DNA of 64,000 nt from Oscillospiraceae bacterium. Lineage in GTDB: Bacteria; Bacillota; Clostridia; Oscillospirales; Ruminococcaceae. The notes beneath the pieces are model-generated. The model had not been told where the DNA came from. It ran no database searches and saw only the letters and a list, made by a program, of their open reading frames with translations. The position numbers and the translations under genes are program-made. Below are positions 46,553-55,665 of the stretch, in pieces. Every line of letters starts with the position of its first letter. Within the stretch, counting starts at the first letter, position 1. The DNA lies in NCBI GenBank assembly GCA_022769565.1, contig JALEJQ010000015.1:1-64000 (forward strand), given 5' to 3'.

Positions 46553-47557
46553 ATGAGCGATATAAAACTTACCGAACTTATAAGCGTCGGTACCCTTCAG
46601 GAGATCCAGGACGGCTTTGCAAAGCTGACAGGTATGGCGGCTCTTACCACCGATGAAACAGGCGCAGCCGTTACCAGAGGAAGCAACTTCACCGAATTCT
46701 GTATGGAGATAACAAGAAAAAGTCCCATAGGCTGCCGCCGCTGCGAAGAGTGCGACAGAAGCGGCGGAGAAAAAACAATGCTTACCAAGAAAGCTGTTTC
46801 CTATTCCTGCCATGCAGGACTTACCGACTTTGCCGCACCTATTATGCTTAACGGCGAAATGATAGGCTCCTTTATCGGCGGACAGGTCCTCACCGAAGAA
46901 CCGGACGAGGAACATTTCAGAGAGATCGCAAGAGATATGGGCGTTGATGAGGAAAAGTACATCGCCGCTCTCAGAAAGGTAAAGATCGTAAGCAAGCAGC
47001 AGGTAGAAGCTGCGGCGGATTTCCTTTTCATCATCGCAAATCTGCTTTCCAAGACCGCTTATGACGCTTACATATCTAAGCAGAGCAACGCAGGACTTAC
47101 CTCCCTGAGCAGAGCCATGTACAAAAAGGTGGACGAAGCCTCGGGCAGTCTTAACCTTATCACAAAGCGCATACAGGGTGTTTCTTCCTCTTTCGATGCC
47201 CTTGAAGGCATTGCTTCCAAGGCTTCTGCGGAGGTAAACAAGACCACAGACACCCTCAAGCAGATACAGGATATTGCCATGAACACCAAGATCCTGGGCT
47301 TCAACGCTTCTATCGAGGCTTCAAGAGCCAAGGAGGCAGGAAAGGGCTTCGGCGTTATCGCACAGGAAGTAAGAAGCCTTGCCGAAACAAGCAAAAGCTC
47401 CGCCGACAGCATCCAGAACGCTATGGGTCACATTGACGAGTACACAGGCGATATAAACGAACAGATCAAAAACACAAGAACACTTCTTACACAGTGCCTT
47501 GACGATATCAACAACTTCTCGGAGCTTCTTAAAGAGATACAGGATGTCAAGGAATAA
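46553..47557 (+). CDS. Soluble PocR-domain sensor with MCP-like signalling domain
   Basis: A 334-residue protein with no membrane helix. Residues 1-165 form a PocR-type sensory domain, with the conserved Cys group (C...GCRRCEECD..., CHAGLTDFAAPI) that probably binds a small ligand or metal. Residues about 200-330 form a short methyl-accepting chemotaxis coiled coil with the hairpin tip AEEVRSLAE-like GVIAQEVRSLAETSKSSA. The ATG at 46553 has GGAGG ten bases before it. It likely reports an intracellular metabolite to a CheA pathway or acts as a stand-alone regulator. No che genes are nearby. Confidence 0.88.
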   Translation: MSDIKLTELISVGTLQEIQDGFAKLTGMAALTTDETGAAVTRGSNFTEFCMEITRKSPIGCRRCEECDRSGGEKTMLTKKAVSYSCHAGLTDFAAPIMLNGEMIGSFIGGQVLTEEPDEEHFREIARDMGVDEEKYIAALRKVKIVSKQQVEAAADFLFIIANLLSKTAYDAYISKQSNAGLTSLSRAMYKKVDEASGSLNLITKRIQGVSSSFDALEGIASKASAEVNKTTDTLKQIQDIAMNTKILGFNASIEASRAKEAGKGFGVIAQEVRSLAETSKSSADSIQNAMGHIDEYTGDINEQIKNTRTLLTQCLDDINNFSELLKEIQDVKE

Positions 47558-47600
47558 TAAGTCTGCATAAAATATCATTCGCATAAAGGAGGCGGATCAT

Positions 47601-47801
47601 ATGGATCTCAGCACATCTGTAGCACAGCTTTCAATGAGCATGAGCAGCGCAAAATTCCAGCAGCAGCTTGGTACAAGCGTAATGAAAAAGGCTATGGACG
47701 TAAATTCACAGCTTGCTCTCGGTACTCTTGAAATGCTTGACAAGGCTTCTCCTGCCGCTTTCAGCGGAGACGTCGGAGCAATTTTTGACGTAAGAGCATA
47801 A
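47601..47801 (+). CDS. YjfB-like small putative motility protein
   Basis: A 66-residue protein resembling the YjfB family of putative motility proteins: Met/Ser/Gln-rich helix (VAQLSMSMSSAKFQQQLGTSVMKKAMD) and a C-terminal turn. AAAGGAGGCGG precedes the ATG. It starts 43 bp after the PocR/MCP-like gene and shares its terminator, so the pair forms an operon. Function of the family is unknown. Confidence 0.75.
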   Translation: MDLSTSVAQLSMSMSSAKFQQQLGTSVMKKAMDVNSQLALGTLEMLDKASPAAFSGDVGAIFDVRA

Positions 47802-47818
47802 GCTGCGCTTAGGCGCAA

Positions 47819-47860
47819 AGGCTCTCCCCTGCATACATCAAGCCGGGGAGAGCTTTTTTA
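47819..47860 (+). terminator. Terminator of the PocR-YjfB operon
   Basis: GCTCTCCCC/GGGGAGAGC stem (47821-47853) followed by six T residues. Confidence 0.92.
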
Positions 47861-47909
47861 TACAATATACATTTGCACAAAAGGTCAGTAAATCCGGCTT
47901 GAAACAACA

Positions 47910-47938
47910 TTGAAAAGCGCTATCAAGTGACGTATAAT
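47910..47938 (+). promoter_or_regulatory. Promoter of the GH5-SBP-GH43-AraC operon
   Basis: TTGAAA (47910-47915), 17 bp, TATAAT (47933-47938), about 30 bp before the GH5 start. Confidence 0.75.
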
Positions 47939-47968
47939 CGAATTAAACCACAAAAAGGAGCGCTTGAT

Positions 47969-49123
47969 ATGAAAAAGCTAAAAAAGACATTAGGCATTAT
48001 TGCGGCCGTTCTTGCCGCCTGTATCACTTCAACGCTGTTTGCAGGCTGCGACGGTTCCAAAGGGAAAATGCGTGATATGACAACTATGGAGCTTGTGCAG
48101 GATATGGGACTTGGCATAAACCTCGGCAATACCTTTGAATGCTGCGGCGGCTGGATATCCGATGCAAGCGTTACAAACTACGAAACAGCCTGGGGCAGCC
48201 CCATTATCACAGAAGAAATGATACAAGGCTATGCCGCTTCGGGCTTCGGCGTACTCAGAATCCCCGTTTCGTGGTCAAATATGATGACGGGAGATTATGA
48301 CATTGAGCCTTCTTACCTCGCCAGAGTGCATCAGGTCGTCGACTGGGCGCTTGACAGCGGAATGTACGTTATCCTCAATATCCATTGGGACGGCGGTTGG
48401 TGGGAAAAATTCGCCGGAAAAAACAAGGACGAGTGTATGTACAAGTACGAGCGCATATGGACACAGCTTACGGAGGAGTTCAAAAACTACAGCGACAAGC
48501 TGATGTTTGAATCCCTTAACGAGGAAGGCTGCTGGGACGAACTGTGGAACCGCTACGGCGGCACAGACGGTAAGGCTGAGGCTTTCGGACTTCTTAACGA
48601 GATAAATCAGCACTTCGTTGACCTTGTAAGAAGCTCCGGCGGAAACAACAAAAAGCGTCACCTGCTCATTGCAGGCTACGCTACCGACATTGCCCTCACC
48701 TGTGACGAGTTTTACAAAATGCCCGATGACCCTGCAGGCCGCTGCGCAGTTTCGGTACACTATTACACCCCCTCCACCTTTGCTATCCTTGAAAGGGACG
48801 CAAGCTGGGGCAAATGCCGAAGCGAATGGGGCACGGACGCCGACTTTGAAGAACTTACAAAAAATATGGATATGATGAAGGAACACTTCATCGACAAGGG
48901 CATTCCCGTTATCGTAGGCGAATACGGCTGCCCCGTAAAAAACAAGGAACCGGAATCTGTCAGAAGGTATCTTACAAGCGTGTGCGAAGCGGCTTATTCA
49001 CGGGGAATGTGCCCTGTGCTTTGGGACGTTACCGACGCATTCTACAAACGCAACGAAGCAAAGTTTATCGACTCCGAACTGCTTGACGGGCTTATGGCGG
49101 TCAAGGGTACGGAACGTGAATAA
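47969..49123 (+). CDS. GH5 (subfamily 4-like) endoglucanase/xyloglucanase lipoprotein
   Basis: A 384-residue lipoprotein (lipobox LFAGC near residue 26) with a GH5 TIM barrel. Seen are GINLGNTFE, ETAWGSPIIT, GVLRIPVSW, the acid/base Glu in FESLNEE and the nucleophile Glu in IVGEYGC. The ETAWG..RIPVSW pattern is that of GH5_4, whose members cut beta-glucans, xyloglucan or carboxymethylcellulose; the exact glycan is not determined here. GGAGCG before the ATG at 47969 sets the start; longer frames lack the signal peptide. First gene of a four-gene operon. Confidence 0.9.
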   Translation: MKKLKKTLGIIAAVLAACITSTLFAGCDGSKGKMRDMTTMELVQDMGLGINLGNTFECCGGWISDASVTNYETAWGSPIITEEMIQGYAASGFGVLRIPVSWSNMMTGDYDIEPSYLARVHQVVDWALDSGMYVILNIHWDGGWWEKFAGKNKDECMYKYERIWTQLTEEFKNYSDKLMFESLNEEGCWDELWNRYGGTDGKAEAFGLLNEINQHFVDLVRSSGGNNKKRHLLIAGYATDIALTCDEFYKMPDDPAGRCAVSVHYYTPSTFAILERDASWGKCRSEWGTDADFEELTKNMDMMKEHFIDKGIPVIVGEYGCPVKNKEPESVRRYLTSVCEAAYSRGMCPVLWDVTDAFYKRNEAKFIDSELLDGLMAVKGTERE

Positions 49124-49140
49124 GAAAGGGGTATAATGTT

Positions 49141-50568
49141 ATGAAAAACACAAAAAGAATCATTGCTGCCTGCGCCGCACTTTGTCTGATGTCTTCACTT
49201 ACAGCCTGCGGAGAAAACGGCGATTCCGAACACGGTTATCTTCTTGACGAAACTACAACTACAGCGCTGACCGTTGAAATAAACACGCAGACCCTTGCTC
49301 CCGAACAGGAGGAACAGGTAAACGACCTTGCGGACTCTCTTACGGGGGAGCTTGAAAACAAAACAATAAAGTGGATGTCCTTCTATGACCCTTGGCATCC
49401 TACAGGAGCAGGAAACACCAAGCCTGTTTCCGTTGAGCTGTTTGAAAAGAAATACGGCGGCGAAATAGAATATTATCCCACAACATGGGCAAATCAGTAC
49501 AGCGACCTTTCCACAATGATACTCAGCGGCGAGGGCATCGACTTTTTCCCTGGTGCGGAAGCTGTCCCCAAGTGCGTTATTTCGGGCATGACCCAGTCCT
49601 ATGACGAATACATAGACTGGACAAATCCCCTGTGGCAGAGCGTAAGCGAGCTTAACGATATGTTCATAATCGGCGGAAAGCATTATCTTATGGCGTGTCA
49701 GGCAATGGAAGGCTATGTTGTCTATTATAACCGCAAAACTATTGAAGAAAACGGCTACGATGACCCCAAGGATCTCTATGAAAACGGCGAGTGGACTATG
49801 GAAAAATTCAAGGAAATGCTGCTTGACTTTGTAGACCCCGAAGCCGACAGGTACGGTCTTGACGGCTGGTTCAACGCTACACCTTTATACCTTGCAAGCG
49901 GAGTTCCGTCGGTATCATTATCAGACGGAAAGGTAGTAAGCAACATCAACGATACTTCCTTTGAACGTGCAATGCAGTTCCAGTACGACCTTAACAAAAA
50001 CGGACTTGTTATCGACAAGTCGCTGTTCAACTGGCAGACCCAGATACAGTATATCGGCGAGGGAAAAGAGCTTTTCTACATCGGCGGACTTTATGAGATA
50101 GAACAGTCACCCGACATCTGGACAAAGACCTTCGGCGAGGTGCAGGATGTTTTCTTTGTTCCCATACCCCGTGACAAGGAAGCCGACAAATACTACTACA
50201 ACGCCGAGATCGACTGCTACAACCTCTGCAAGGGTTCAGGCAACCCCGAAGGCACCGTGCGCTTTATGGAATGTATAATTGCTTCCTATTATGACGAAAA
50301 TGCCCGTGAAATAAGCAATGACAAGCACAAAACAGACTACGGCTGGACGGATGAAATGCTTGAAATGAAGGAAGAGGTAAGAAGAATAACCAACGAAAAC
50401 CCCGTAAGAGATATTTACGGCGGACTTTCTACAGATACAGCAAATATAATAAGCGATGCTATAAATCAGCCTATACAGGGCGGCGACTGGTATTCCGTAA
50501 GAGATTCCATAACTCCCTCGGTCGACCTTTGCGTTGAAGAGGTAAACGGACAGATAGCGGCTCAATAA
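49141..50568 (+). CDS. ABC sugar-transporter solute-binding lipoprotein (locus 1)
   Basis: A 475-residue lipoprotein (lipobox LTAC near residue 21) followed by a Thr-rich linker and a two-lobed family 1 extracellular solute-binding fold. Aromatic residues such as WMSFYDPWH, YWPTTW-like YYPTTW and YGLDGWFN are typical of oligosaccharide pockets. It probably captures products of the GH5 enzyme encoded 17 bp upstream. No permease genes are in the window. It is a clear paralogue of the 58476-59885 protein (shared ending DYGWTDEMLEM...ENPV). Confidence 0.92.
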   Translation: MKNTKRIIAACAALCLMSSLTACGENGDSEHGYLLDETTTTALTVEINTQTLAPEQEEQVNDLADSLTGELENKTIKWMSFYDPWHPTGAGNTKPVSVELFEKKYGGEIEYYPTTWANQYSDLSTMILSGEGIDFFPGAEAVPKCVISGMTQSYDEYIDWTNPLWQSVSELNDMFIIGGKHYLMACQAMEGYVVYYNRKTIEENGYDDPKDLYENGEWTMEKFKEMLLDFVDPEADRYGLDGWFNATPLYLASGVPSVSLSDGKVVSNINDTSFERAMQFQYDLNKNGLVIDKSLFNWQTQIQYIGEGKELFYIGGLYEIEQSPDIWTKTFGEVQDVFFVPIPRDKEADKYYYNAEIDCYNLCKGSGNPEGTVRFMECIIASYYDENAREISNDKHKTDYGWTDEMLEMKEEVRRITNENPVRDIYGGLSTDTANIISDAINQPIQGGDWYSVRDSITPSVDLCVEEVNGQIAAQ

Positions 50569-50599
50569 CCTTAAATCCAAACAAAAGGCGGTAATTAAA

Positions 50600-51940
50600 A
50601 TGAATCCATACCTTCCAAGCTGGGAATATATCCCCGACGGCGAACCGAGAGTTTTCGGCGACAGGATCTATATCTACGGCTCACATGACAGATCAGGCTC
50701 GGACGAGTTCTGCGACTTCGTTCTGAAATGCTGGAGCGCACCTCTTTCCGACCCTAACAAGTGGGTGTGCCACGGTGATATTTTCCACACAAGAGCAGAC
50801 CGTGACCACCCCTCGGACATCGACTGGAACGACGAGAAAACCATGCTTTTCGCCCCCGATGTTGTTCAGGGCAAGGACGGAAAATACTATCTTTACGCAT
50901 ACATTATTAACGCAAAGGGCTGCGTTGCGGTCAGCGACAAGCCGGAGGGTCCCTTTAAGCTGGTTGCGCCCTACAAATACACCATACCCGACGAGGTTTG
51001 CTGCAACGGCTGGTTCATCGACCCGGGCGTTCTTGTGGACGATGACGGCAGGACGTATATCTACTGCGGCTTTGAGCGTTCCTTCCTTGCGGAGATAAAC
51101 AGCGAAAATATGTATGAAGTCCTTGACGGCACCTGCATCGAGCATTTTATCCCCTGCGTTCCCACGGAGGAGGGCGGCTTTGCCGAAAAAGAATCGCTGT
51201 TCTTTGAAGCCTGCTCGCCGAGAAAGATAAACGGGCTTTACTATATGATATATTCTCCCCAAAGGGGCAGCAGGCTTGCATATGCAACGTCGGAAAAGCC
51301 CGAAGGACCGTATACCTATCGGGGATATATCGTTGACAACGGCGTGGATTACCCAGGCGGCAACAACCACGGCTCTCTTGCCTGCATAAACGGACAATGG
51401 TACATTTTCTACCACAGAATGACAAACGGAACTATAATGTCAAGACGAGGCTGCGTTGAAAAGGTGGAGATACTGCCCGACGGCACCATTCCCCCCGTTG
51501 AAATGACCTCGCTGGGCTTTGAGGACAGCCTTGACCCTTATGAGATAACCCCTGCCGACGCCGCCTGCGTACTGAAAGGCAGCGCTTTTATCACCGAAAG
51601 GAACGTTTTTGAGCGTCCTGTTATCAATATCTGCGACGGAGATGTTATCGGCTACAAATACTACGACTTCGGCAGCGACTTTTCAAGCAAAACTATGGAA
51701 TTTGCGGCAAAAATAAAGGGCATGGGCGCAGACTGCCATATGCACATCTTTGCTGACGATGAAGAGATAGGCGTGTGCGACATAGGTCAGGACGGCGGCG
51801 CTGTAAAAGCTGTCGTAAAAGCCGTTACGGGCAGACACGCAGTTTATTTCAAGATCTCCACCGATTACAACGGCTGGACGGGCGAATATTTCAAGGGCAG
51901 GAGCCTGTTTGAGCTTATTGAATTTGTTTTTATGAAGTGA
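50600..51940 (+). CDS. GH43-family glycosidase, cytoplasmic
   Basis: A 446-residue protein with no signal peptide. The five-bladed beta-propeller domain (1-300) shows the early catalytic Asp (PSWEYIPDGEPRVFGDRIYIYGSHD), a second Asp in LFAPDVVQGKDGKYYLYA and the general-acid Glu in FFEACSPRKINGLYYMIYS, the GH43 triad. The C-terminal part (about 320-446) looks like a beta-sandwich accessory (CBM6-like) domain. GH43 enzymes release arabinose or xylose from imported oligosaccharides. Third gene of the operon. Confidence 0.88.
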   Translation: MNPYLPSWEYIPDGEPRVFGDRIYIYGSHDRSGSDEFCDFVLKCWSAPLSDPNKWVCHGDIFHTRADRDHPSDIDWNDEKTMLFAPDVVQGKDGKYYLYAYIINAKGCVAVSDKPEGPFKLVAPYKYTIPDEVCCNGWFIDPGVLVDDDGRTYIYCGFERSFLAEINSENMYEVLDGTCIEHFIPCVPTEEGGFAEKESLFFEACSPRKINGLYYMIYSPQRGSRLAYATSEKPEGPYTYRGYIVDNGVDYPGGNNHGSLACINGQWYIFYHRMTNGTIMSRRGCVEKVEILPDGTIPPVEMTSLGFEDSLDPYEITPADAACVLKGSAFITERNVFERPVINICDGDVIGYKYYDFGSDFSSKTMEFAAKIKGMGADCHMHIFADDEEIGVCDIGQDGGAVKAVVKAVTGRHAVYFKISTDYNGWTGEYFKGRSLFELIEFVFMK

Positions 51941-51958
51941 TTTTGACGGGGTGATGAT

Positions 51959-52744
51959 ATGATTCCAGGAACGGTAGGATACAACTATTCCCACGGCCCC
52001 GAATTTGTTATGGACAGACCCAACGGCATAGGAAGCTGGCTGCTGCTTATAATAAAAACGCCTGCGTTCTTTACGATAAACGGAGTAAACCGCAGCGTAA
52101 GGGAAAATTCCTTTATAATCTTCACCCCCGATACGCCGTGCAGGTACCGTGGGGCAGGCAAGGTCTATACCGATGACTGGATATATTTCAGCGCAGACGA
52201 ACGTGACATACAGCGCTTCAAGGAGCTTGACATACCCCTTAACGAGCCTGTGTATCTCGGCGGCACGGAGGAGCTTTCACGGATAATACATATTCTTGCC
52301 TTTGAGCATTATTCGGCGGAAGTCCACCATACCGAAATAGAAGAGCGCTATACCGAGATACTGCTTCTGCAATTAAGCAGGCTGATTCGGTCGGGGGCTG
52401 CCGTTTCCTCAAAAATGTTCATTGAGAAAAATCACCGCATGACCCAGCTTCGTACTATGCTGTATACGCAGCCCGATAAGACCGTTTCGGTTGATAAAAT
52501 GGCGAAAGATATGAATATGAGCCGCTCGGGATTTCAGCATTTGTATAAAAAGATGTTCGGAACAAGCGTTATAAACGATGTTATCAAGGGCAGGCTTGAA
52601 CGTGCGTGCAGACTGCTTTCCTCCACAGACCTGACCATCGCAGAAATAGCGGAAAGGTGCGGATATTCCACGGAATATAATTTTATGCGGCAGTTCAAGA
52701 AGTACATGGGCAAAACTCCGACGGAGTACAGAAAATGCCTGTAA
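51959..52744 (+). CDS. AraC-family transcriptional regulator (locus 1)
   Basis: A 261-residue regulator. The N-terminal cupin-like sugar-sensing domain (1-150) is followed by the double helix-turn-helix (about 165-260), with MAKDMNMSRSGFQHLYKKMFGTS and the signature RLERACRLLSSTDLTIAEIAERCGYSTEYNFMRQFKKYMGKTPTEYRK. Encoded at the end of the GH5-SBP-GH43 operon, it probably activates that operon on sensing a glycan fragment. Confidence 0.92.
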   Translation: MIPGTVGYNYSHGPEFVMDRPNGIGSWLLLIIKTPAFFTINGVNRSVRENSFIIFTPDTPCRYRGAGKVYTDDWIYFSADERDIQRFKELDIPLNEPVYLGGTEELSRIIHILAFEHYSAEVHHTEIEERYTEILLLQLSRLIRSGAAVSSKMFIEKNHRMTQLRTMLYTQPDKTVSVDKMAKDMNMSRSGFQHLYKKMFGTSVINDVIKGRLERACRLLSSTDLTIAEIAERCGYSTEYNFMRQFKKYMGKTPTEYRKCL

Positions 52745-52855
52745 AAAGGCGAAGCCATAACGGGAGCCCAAAGGTACGAACCCTGTCAGCTGCGTTCCTG
52801 AATGGCTGAAAAAGCTTCAGCGGCATTTAGACAATGATGCAATATAATATACTGT

Positions 52856-52900
52856 AAAAGGGGCTGCCGCAGCACACGCTGAGCAGCCCCTTAAAAATTT
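52856..52900 (+). terminator. Terminator after the locus 1 operon
   Basis: AAGGGGCTGC/GCAGCCCCTT stem (52858-52892), followed by a weak T-run on the plus strand and TTTTAC on the minus strand. Confidence 0.7.
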
Positions 52901-52999
52901 TCAAAACGCATAAAACAGACAAACGTACAGCAAAAACAGATAGCGGAAATTTAAATCTATCCGGCGCAGCAGCCGTAATTCCGCATTCCGAATCAACTG

Positions 53000-54325
53000 T
53001 TATTTTCTTTCCATAACGCTCATATAAGCAGGACGGATTATCTTGCTGGTACCGATAAGCTCCTCTACTCTGTGTGCGCTCCAGCCTGCAACACGGGCTA
53101 CCGCAAACAGGGGCGTGTAAAGCTCAACGGGTATGCCAAGCATACTGTAAACAAAGCCGCTGTAAAAATCCACGTTGGGACTTACGCCCTTGTAAACATT
53201 CCTCTTCTCCGCAATAAGCTCCGGCGCAAGCTCTTCCACATTCCGGTATAAAAGCAGGTCGTTTTCCCTGCCCTTTTCTTCCGCAAGCTGCTCAACATAG
53301 GATTTGAGTATACGCTCTCTCGGGTCGGAAATGCTGTAAACGGCGTGACCTATGCCGTATATCAGTCCCTTTCCGTCAAAGGCCTGCTTGTCAAGTATTT
53401 TGTCAAGATAACTCCTTACCTCGTCCTTGTCCGTGCAGTCGGAAACGTGTTCCCTTATGTCCTGCATCATTTCCATTACCTTGATGTTGGCTCCGCCGTG
53501 CTTGGGACCTTTGAGGGAGGACATAGCTGCGGCAATGGTGGAATAGGTGTCCGAACCGGAGGAGGTGACAACTCTTGTGGTAAAGGTGGAGTTGTTTCCG
53601 CCGCCGTGCTCCATATGAAGCATAAGCGCAACGTCCAGTACCTTTGCTTCAAGCTCGGTGTACTTGCCGTCCGCCCTGAGCATATAAAGGAAATTTTCCG
53701 CCGCAGACAGCTTCGGGTCAGGGTTGTGGATTATCATGCTGCCGTAGTTTTTATAGTGATTGTAAGCGTGATAGCTGTACACCGCAAGCTCGGGGAAAAC
53801 TGCGATAAGCTGCAGGCATTGACGTATGGTGTCCTCCAGCTTGCCCGAATTTACCGTGTCATCGTAAGAAGCAAGGGTAAGTATGCTCCTTGTCATTGAG
53901 TTCATTATGTCCTTTGAAGGCGCTTTCATTATAACGTCACGGATAAAATCGGGGGGCAGCCTGCGGTATTCTCCAAGGCAGGACTTAAAATCCTCAAATT
54001 CCTTTTTCCCCGGCTTCTCTCCGAACAAAAGAAGATAAGCTGTCTCTTCAAAGCCACACACACCCTCCGACTCCGCCACAAGCTCCTCAACGGGATAACC
54101 TCTGTACCAAAGTTCGCCGTCACAGGGTATCCTCATTCCGTCCTCGTTCTTGAAGGAAACAATATCGGAAATACGGGTAAGTCCCGTCAGAACGCCTCTG
54201 CCGTTAAGGTCACGCAGTCCCCTGTTCACTCCGTATTCCTCAAAAAGAACATCGGAAATAGTATCGTTTTTTATACACATAGCTTCCTTATCTGCAAGGA
54301 AATCCGTCTGCTTTCTGTCACTCAT
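53000..54325 (-). CDS. gltA: Citrate synthase
   Basis: A 441-residue enzyme joining acetyl-CoA and oxaloacetate. The catalytic residues are visible: His in GPKHGGAN, His in GIGHAVYSISDPR and Asp in NVDFYSGF. The ATG at 54325 has AGGAG eight bases before it and lies inside the end of the upstream regulator gene (8-base overlap). No aconitase or isocitrate dehydrogenase gene is adjacent, so it likely feeds a partial cycle toward glutamate. Methylcitrate synthase is the main alternative. Confidence 0.93.
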   Translation of the reverse strand: MSDRKQTDFLADKEAMCIKNDTISDVLFEEYGVNRGLRDLNGRGVLTGLTRISDIVSFKNEDGMRIPCDGELWYRGYPVEELVAESEGVCGFEETAYLLLFGEKPGKKEFEDFKSCLGEYRRLPPDFIRDVIMKAPSKDIMNSMTRSILTLASYDDTVNSGKLEDTIRQCLQLIAVFPELAVYSYHAYNHYKNYGSMIIHNPDPKLSAAENFLYMLRADGKYTELEAKVLDVALMLHMEHGGGNNSTFTTRVVTSSGSDTYSTIAAAMSSLKGPKHGGANIKVMEMMQDIREHVSDCTDKDEVRSYLDKILDKQAFDGKGLIYGIGHAVYSISDPRERILKSYVEQLAEEKGRENDLLLYRNVEELAPELIAEKRNVYKGVSPNVDFYSGFVYSMLGIPVELYTPLFAVARVAGWSAHRVEELIGTSKIIRPAYMSVMERK

Positions 54326-54806
54326 TTTCAAGCTCCTCCCTTTCTATTTCTTCACTCATAATATCCTCAAAAGCGGACATTTCATTAAGCAGCTTTATAA
54401 ATCTTTCACCGCCGAAACGTTCAATAACGTTGCTGTGAAAATTTTTCAAAATATCACGCTGCTCCGTTACCGCCTGCATACCTGCCGCCGTTATGCGGAT
54501 ATAGGTGCCGTTTTCGCCGCTGCCGTCATGCTTCCATTCAACAAGACCCTTGTCACGGAGCCGGAGCACCATTTCCGTTATTATGTGCATATGTATGCCT
54601 GAGGATTCCGACAATTCCTTCAGATAGAATTTGCGGCTCTCGTCTGCGCTCTCCGCCTTGTCTGCAAGAAACCACATTATGGCGTAATCAAGGACAGATA
54701 CCTTGTGAAACAGCTTCTGAATGCTCACCTTTCTTGCAGGCAGCTTTTCAAGTCTGCTTTCGCCCGTAAGAACAAGCTCCGTGTTTGTATTATTTTCCTG
54801 CGGCAT
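54318..54806 (-). CDS. Winged-helix (MarR-like) regulator coupled to citrate synthase
   Basis: A 162-residue protein with a winged-helix region (about 50-125): SVLDYAIMWFLADKAE, YLKELSESSGIHMHIITEMVLRLRDKGLVEW and the wing GSGENGTYIRITAAG. This is MarR-like in order but diverged. The start at 54806 is chosen because GGAGG stands seven bases before it. It overlaps gltA and follows the XRE gene by 14 bp, so the three are one transcript. Confidence 0.78.
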   Translation of the reverse strand: MPQENNTNTELVLTGESRLEKLPARKVSIQKLFHKVSVLDYAIMWFLADKAESADESRKFYLKELSESSGIHMHIITEMVLRLRDKGLVEWKHDGSGENGTYIRITAAGMQAVTEQRDILKNFHSNVIERFGGERFIKLLNEMSAFEDIMSEEIEREELENE

Positions 54807-54820
54807 AGTCATTCCTCCGT

Positions 54821-55117
54821 TCATATGTACTGACCCCACTGAACAAGCCTGTTCAAAGCCGATTCGTGGCAGAATTCGTCTCTTATATCCTCGTCCACAA
54901 GCTCTTCCGGGTTAATATGTGAAAACATCTCGTCGGGAGTAACGCTGTAAAGCCTGCACATCATCATCCATTGGTTTATGGTAGGTTCTTCCTCGTCCTG
55001 TTCCCAAGCGGTCACCTGCTCGGGTGTGCAGTCAAGGAATCTTGCCAGTTTTTCAGGCGAATAATCGGCATATTCCCTCAGCGCCTTTAATTTGCTGCCT
55101 GTTGTGTTTTTTTGCAT
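54821..55117 (-). CDS. XRE-family helix-turn-helix regulator
   Basis: A 98-residue protein with a Cro/C1-type helix-turn-helix (about 10-65: LKALREYADYSPEKLARFLDCTPEQVTAWEQDEEEPTINQWMM) and an acidic C-terminal tail (PEELVDEDIRDEF). AGAAAGGGCGAGG precedes the ATG. First gene of the XRE - winged helix - gltA operon. Confidence 0.87.
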   Translation of the reverse strand: MQKNTTGSKLKALREYADYSPEKLARFLDCTPEQVTAWEQDEEEPTINQWMMMCRLYSVTPDEMFSHINPEELVDEDIRDEFCHESALNRLVQWGQYI

Positions 55118-55147
55118 AAGTCCTCGCCCTTTCTTATAATATCGTTT

Positions 55148-55180
55148 TACTAATAAAATTACTAATCAAGTTAGCATTTT
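55148..55180 (-). promoter_or_regulatory. Candidate MarR operator upstream of the gltA operon
   Basis: On the minus strand GCTAACTTGATTAGTAATTT then TATTAG, matching the site in front of marR (55666-55697) at GCTAACT-NN-A-N-TAG-NN-ATTT-NN-ATTAG. No strong -35/-10 pair was found here. Confidence 0.5.
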
Positions 55181-55228
55181 GCGTTATATTTTGCCCGCAG
55201 CCGCAAAGCTGCAGGTCTTAAATGCTGT

Positions 55229-55651
55229 TTAACCCTCTGAAATAGCGCTCATCAGCTTTTTCTGCAGGCGTACATATTCCATAGCGTCCTTTTCGCCGAG
55301 CCTTTCAAGTATTTTTACCATATACTTTACGATTTCCCGATGATGCCTTTCAAGAAGCTCAACGCCCTTCTGGCTGAGGAACACTATTATCTGACGGTTG
55401 TCGTTAAGGTCGGGAACACGGGAGATAAGACCGTCTTTTTCAAGATGGTTAAGGATAACTGCCGTTCTCGCCGTGCTTACCACCATTTCATCGCTCAGTT
55501 CCCTGGGGTGGGCTTTATTGCCGTGATGCTTAAGGTAATTCAGGACAAATATCTCACCCTTCATCGCCTTGGACAGCTTTCGGTCAAAGCGTATCTGTGG
55601 ACGGCTTCCCCTTATATTTATAAGTTCATCTGCAAGAGAATCATAATCCAT
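55229..55651 (-). CDS. MarR-family transcriptional regulator
   Basis: A 140-residue MarR protein. Winged helix-turn-helix at about 30-100 with HPRELSDEMVVSTARTAVILNHLEKDGLISRVPDLNDNRQIIVFLSQKG (the DxRxxxxxLTxxG pattern of the wing) and helices for dimerisation at both ends. The ATG at 55651 is favoured over one nine bases earlier, which would abut AGGAG with no spacer. A perfect promoter with an operator-like site lies just upstream, pointing to autoregulation. Confidence 0.92.
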   Translation of the reverse strand: MDYDSLADELINIRGSRPQIRFDRKLSKAMKGEIFVLNYLKHHGNKAHPRELSDEMVVSTARTAVILNHLEKDGLISRVPDLNDNRQIIVFLSQKGVELLERHHREIVKYMVKILERLGEKDAMEYVRLQKKLMSAISEG

Positions 55652-55665
55652 GGGGATCATCTCCT

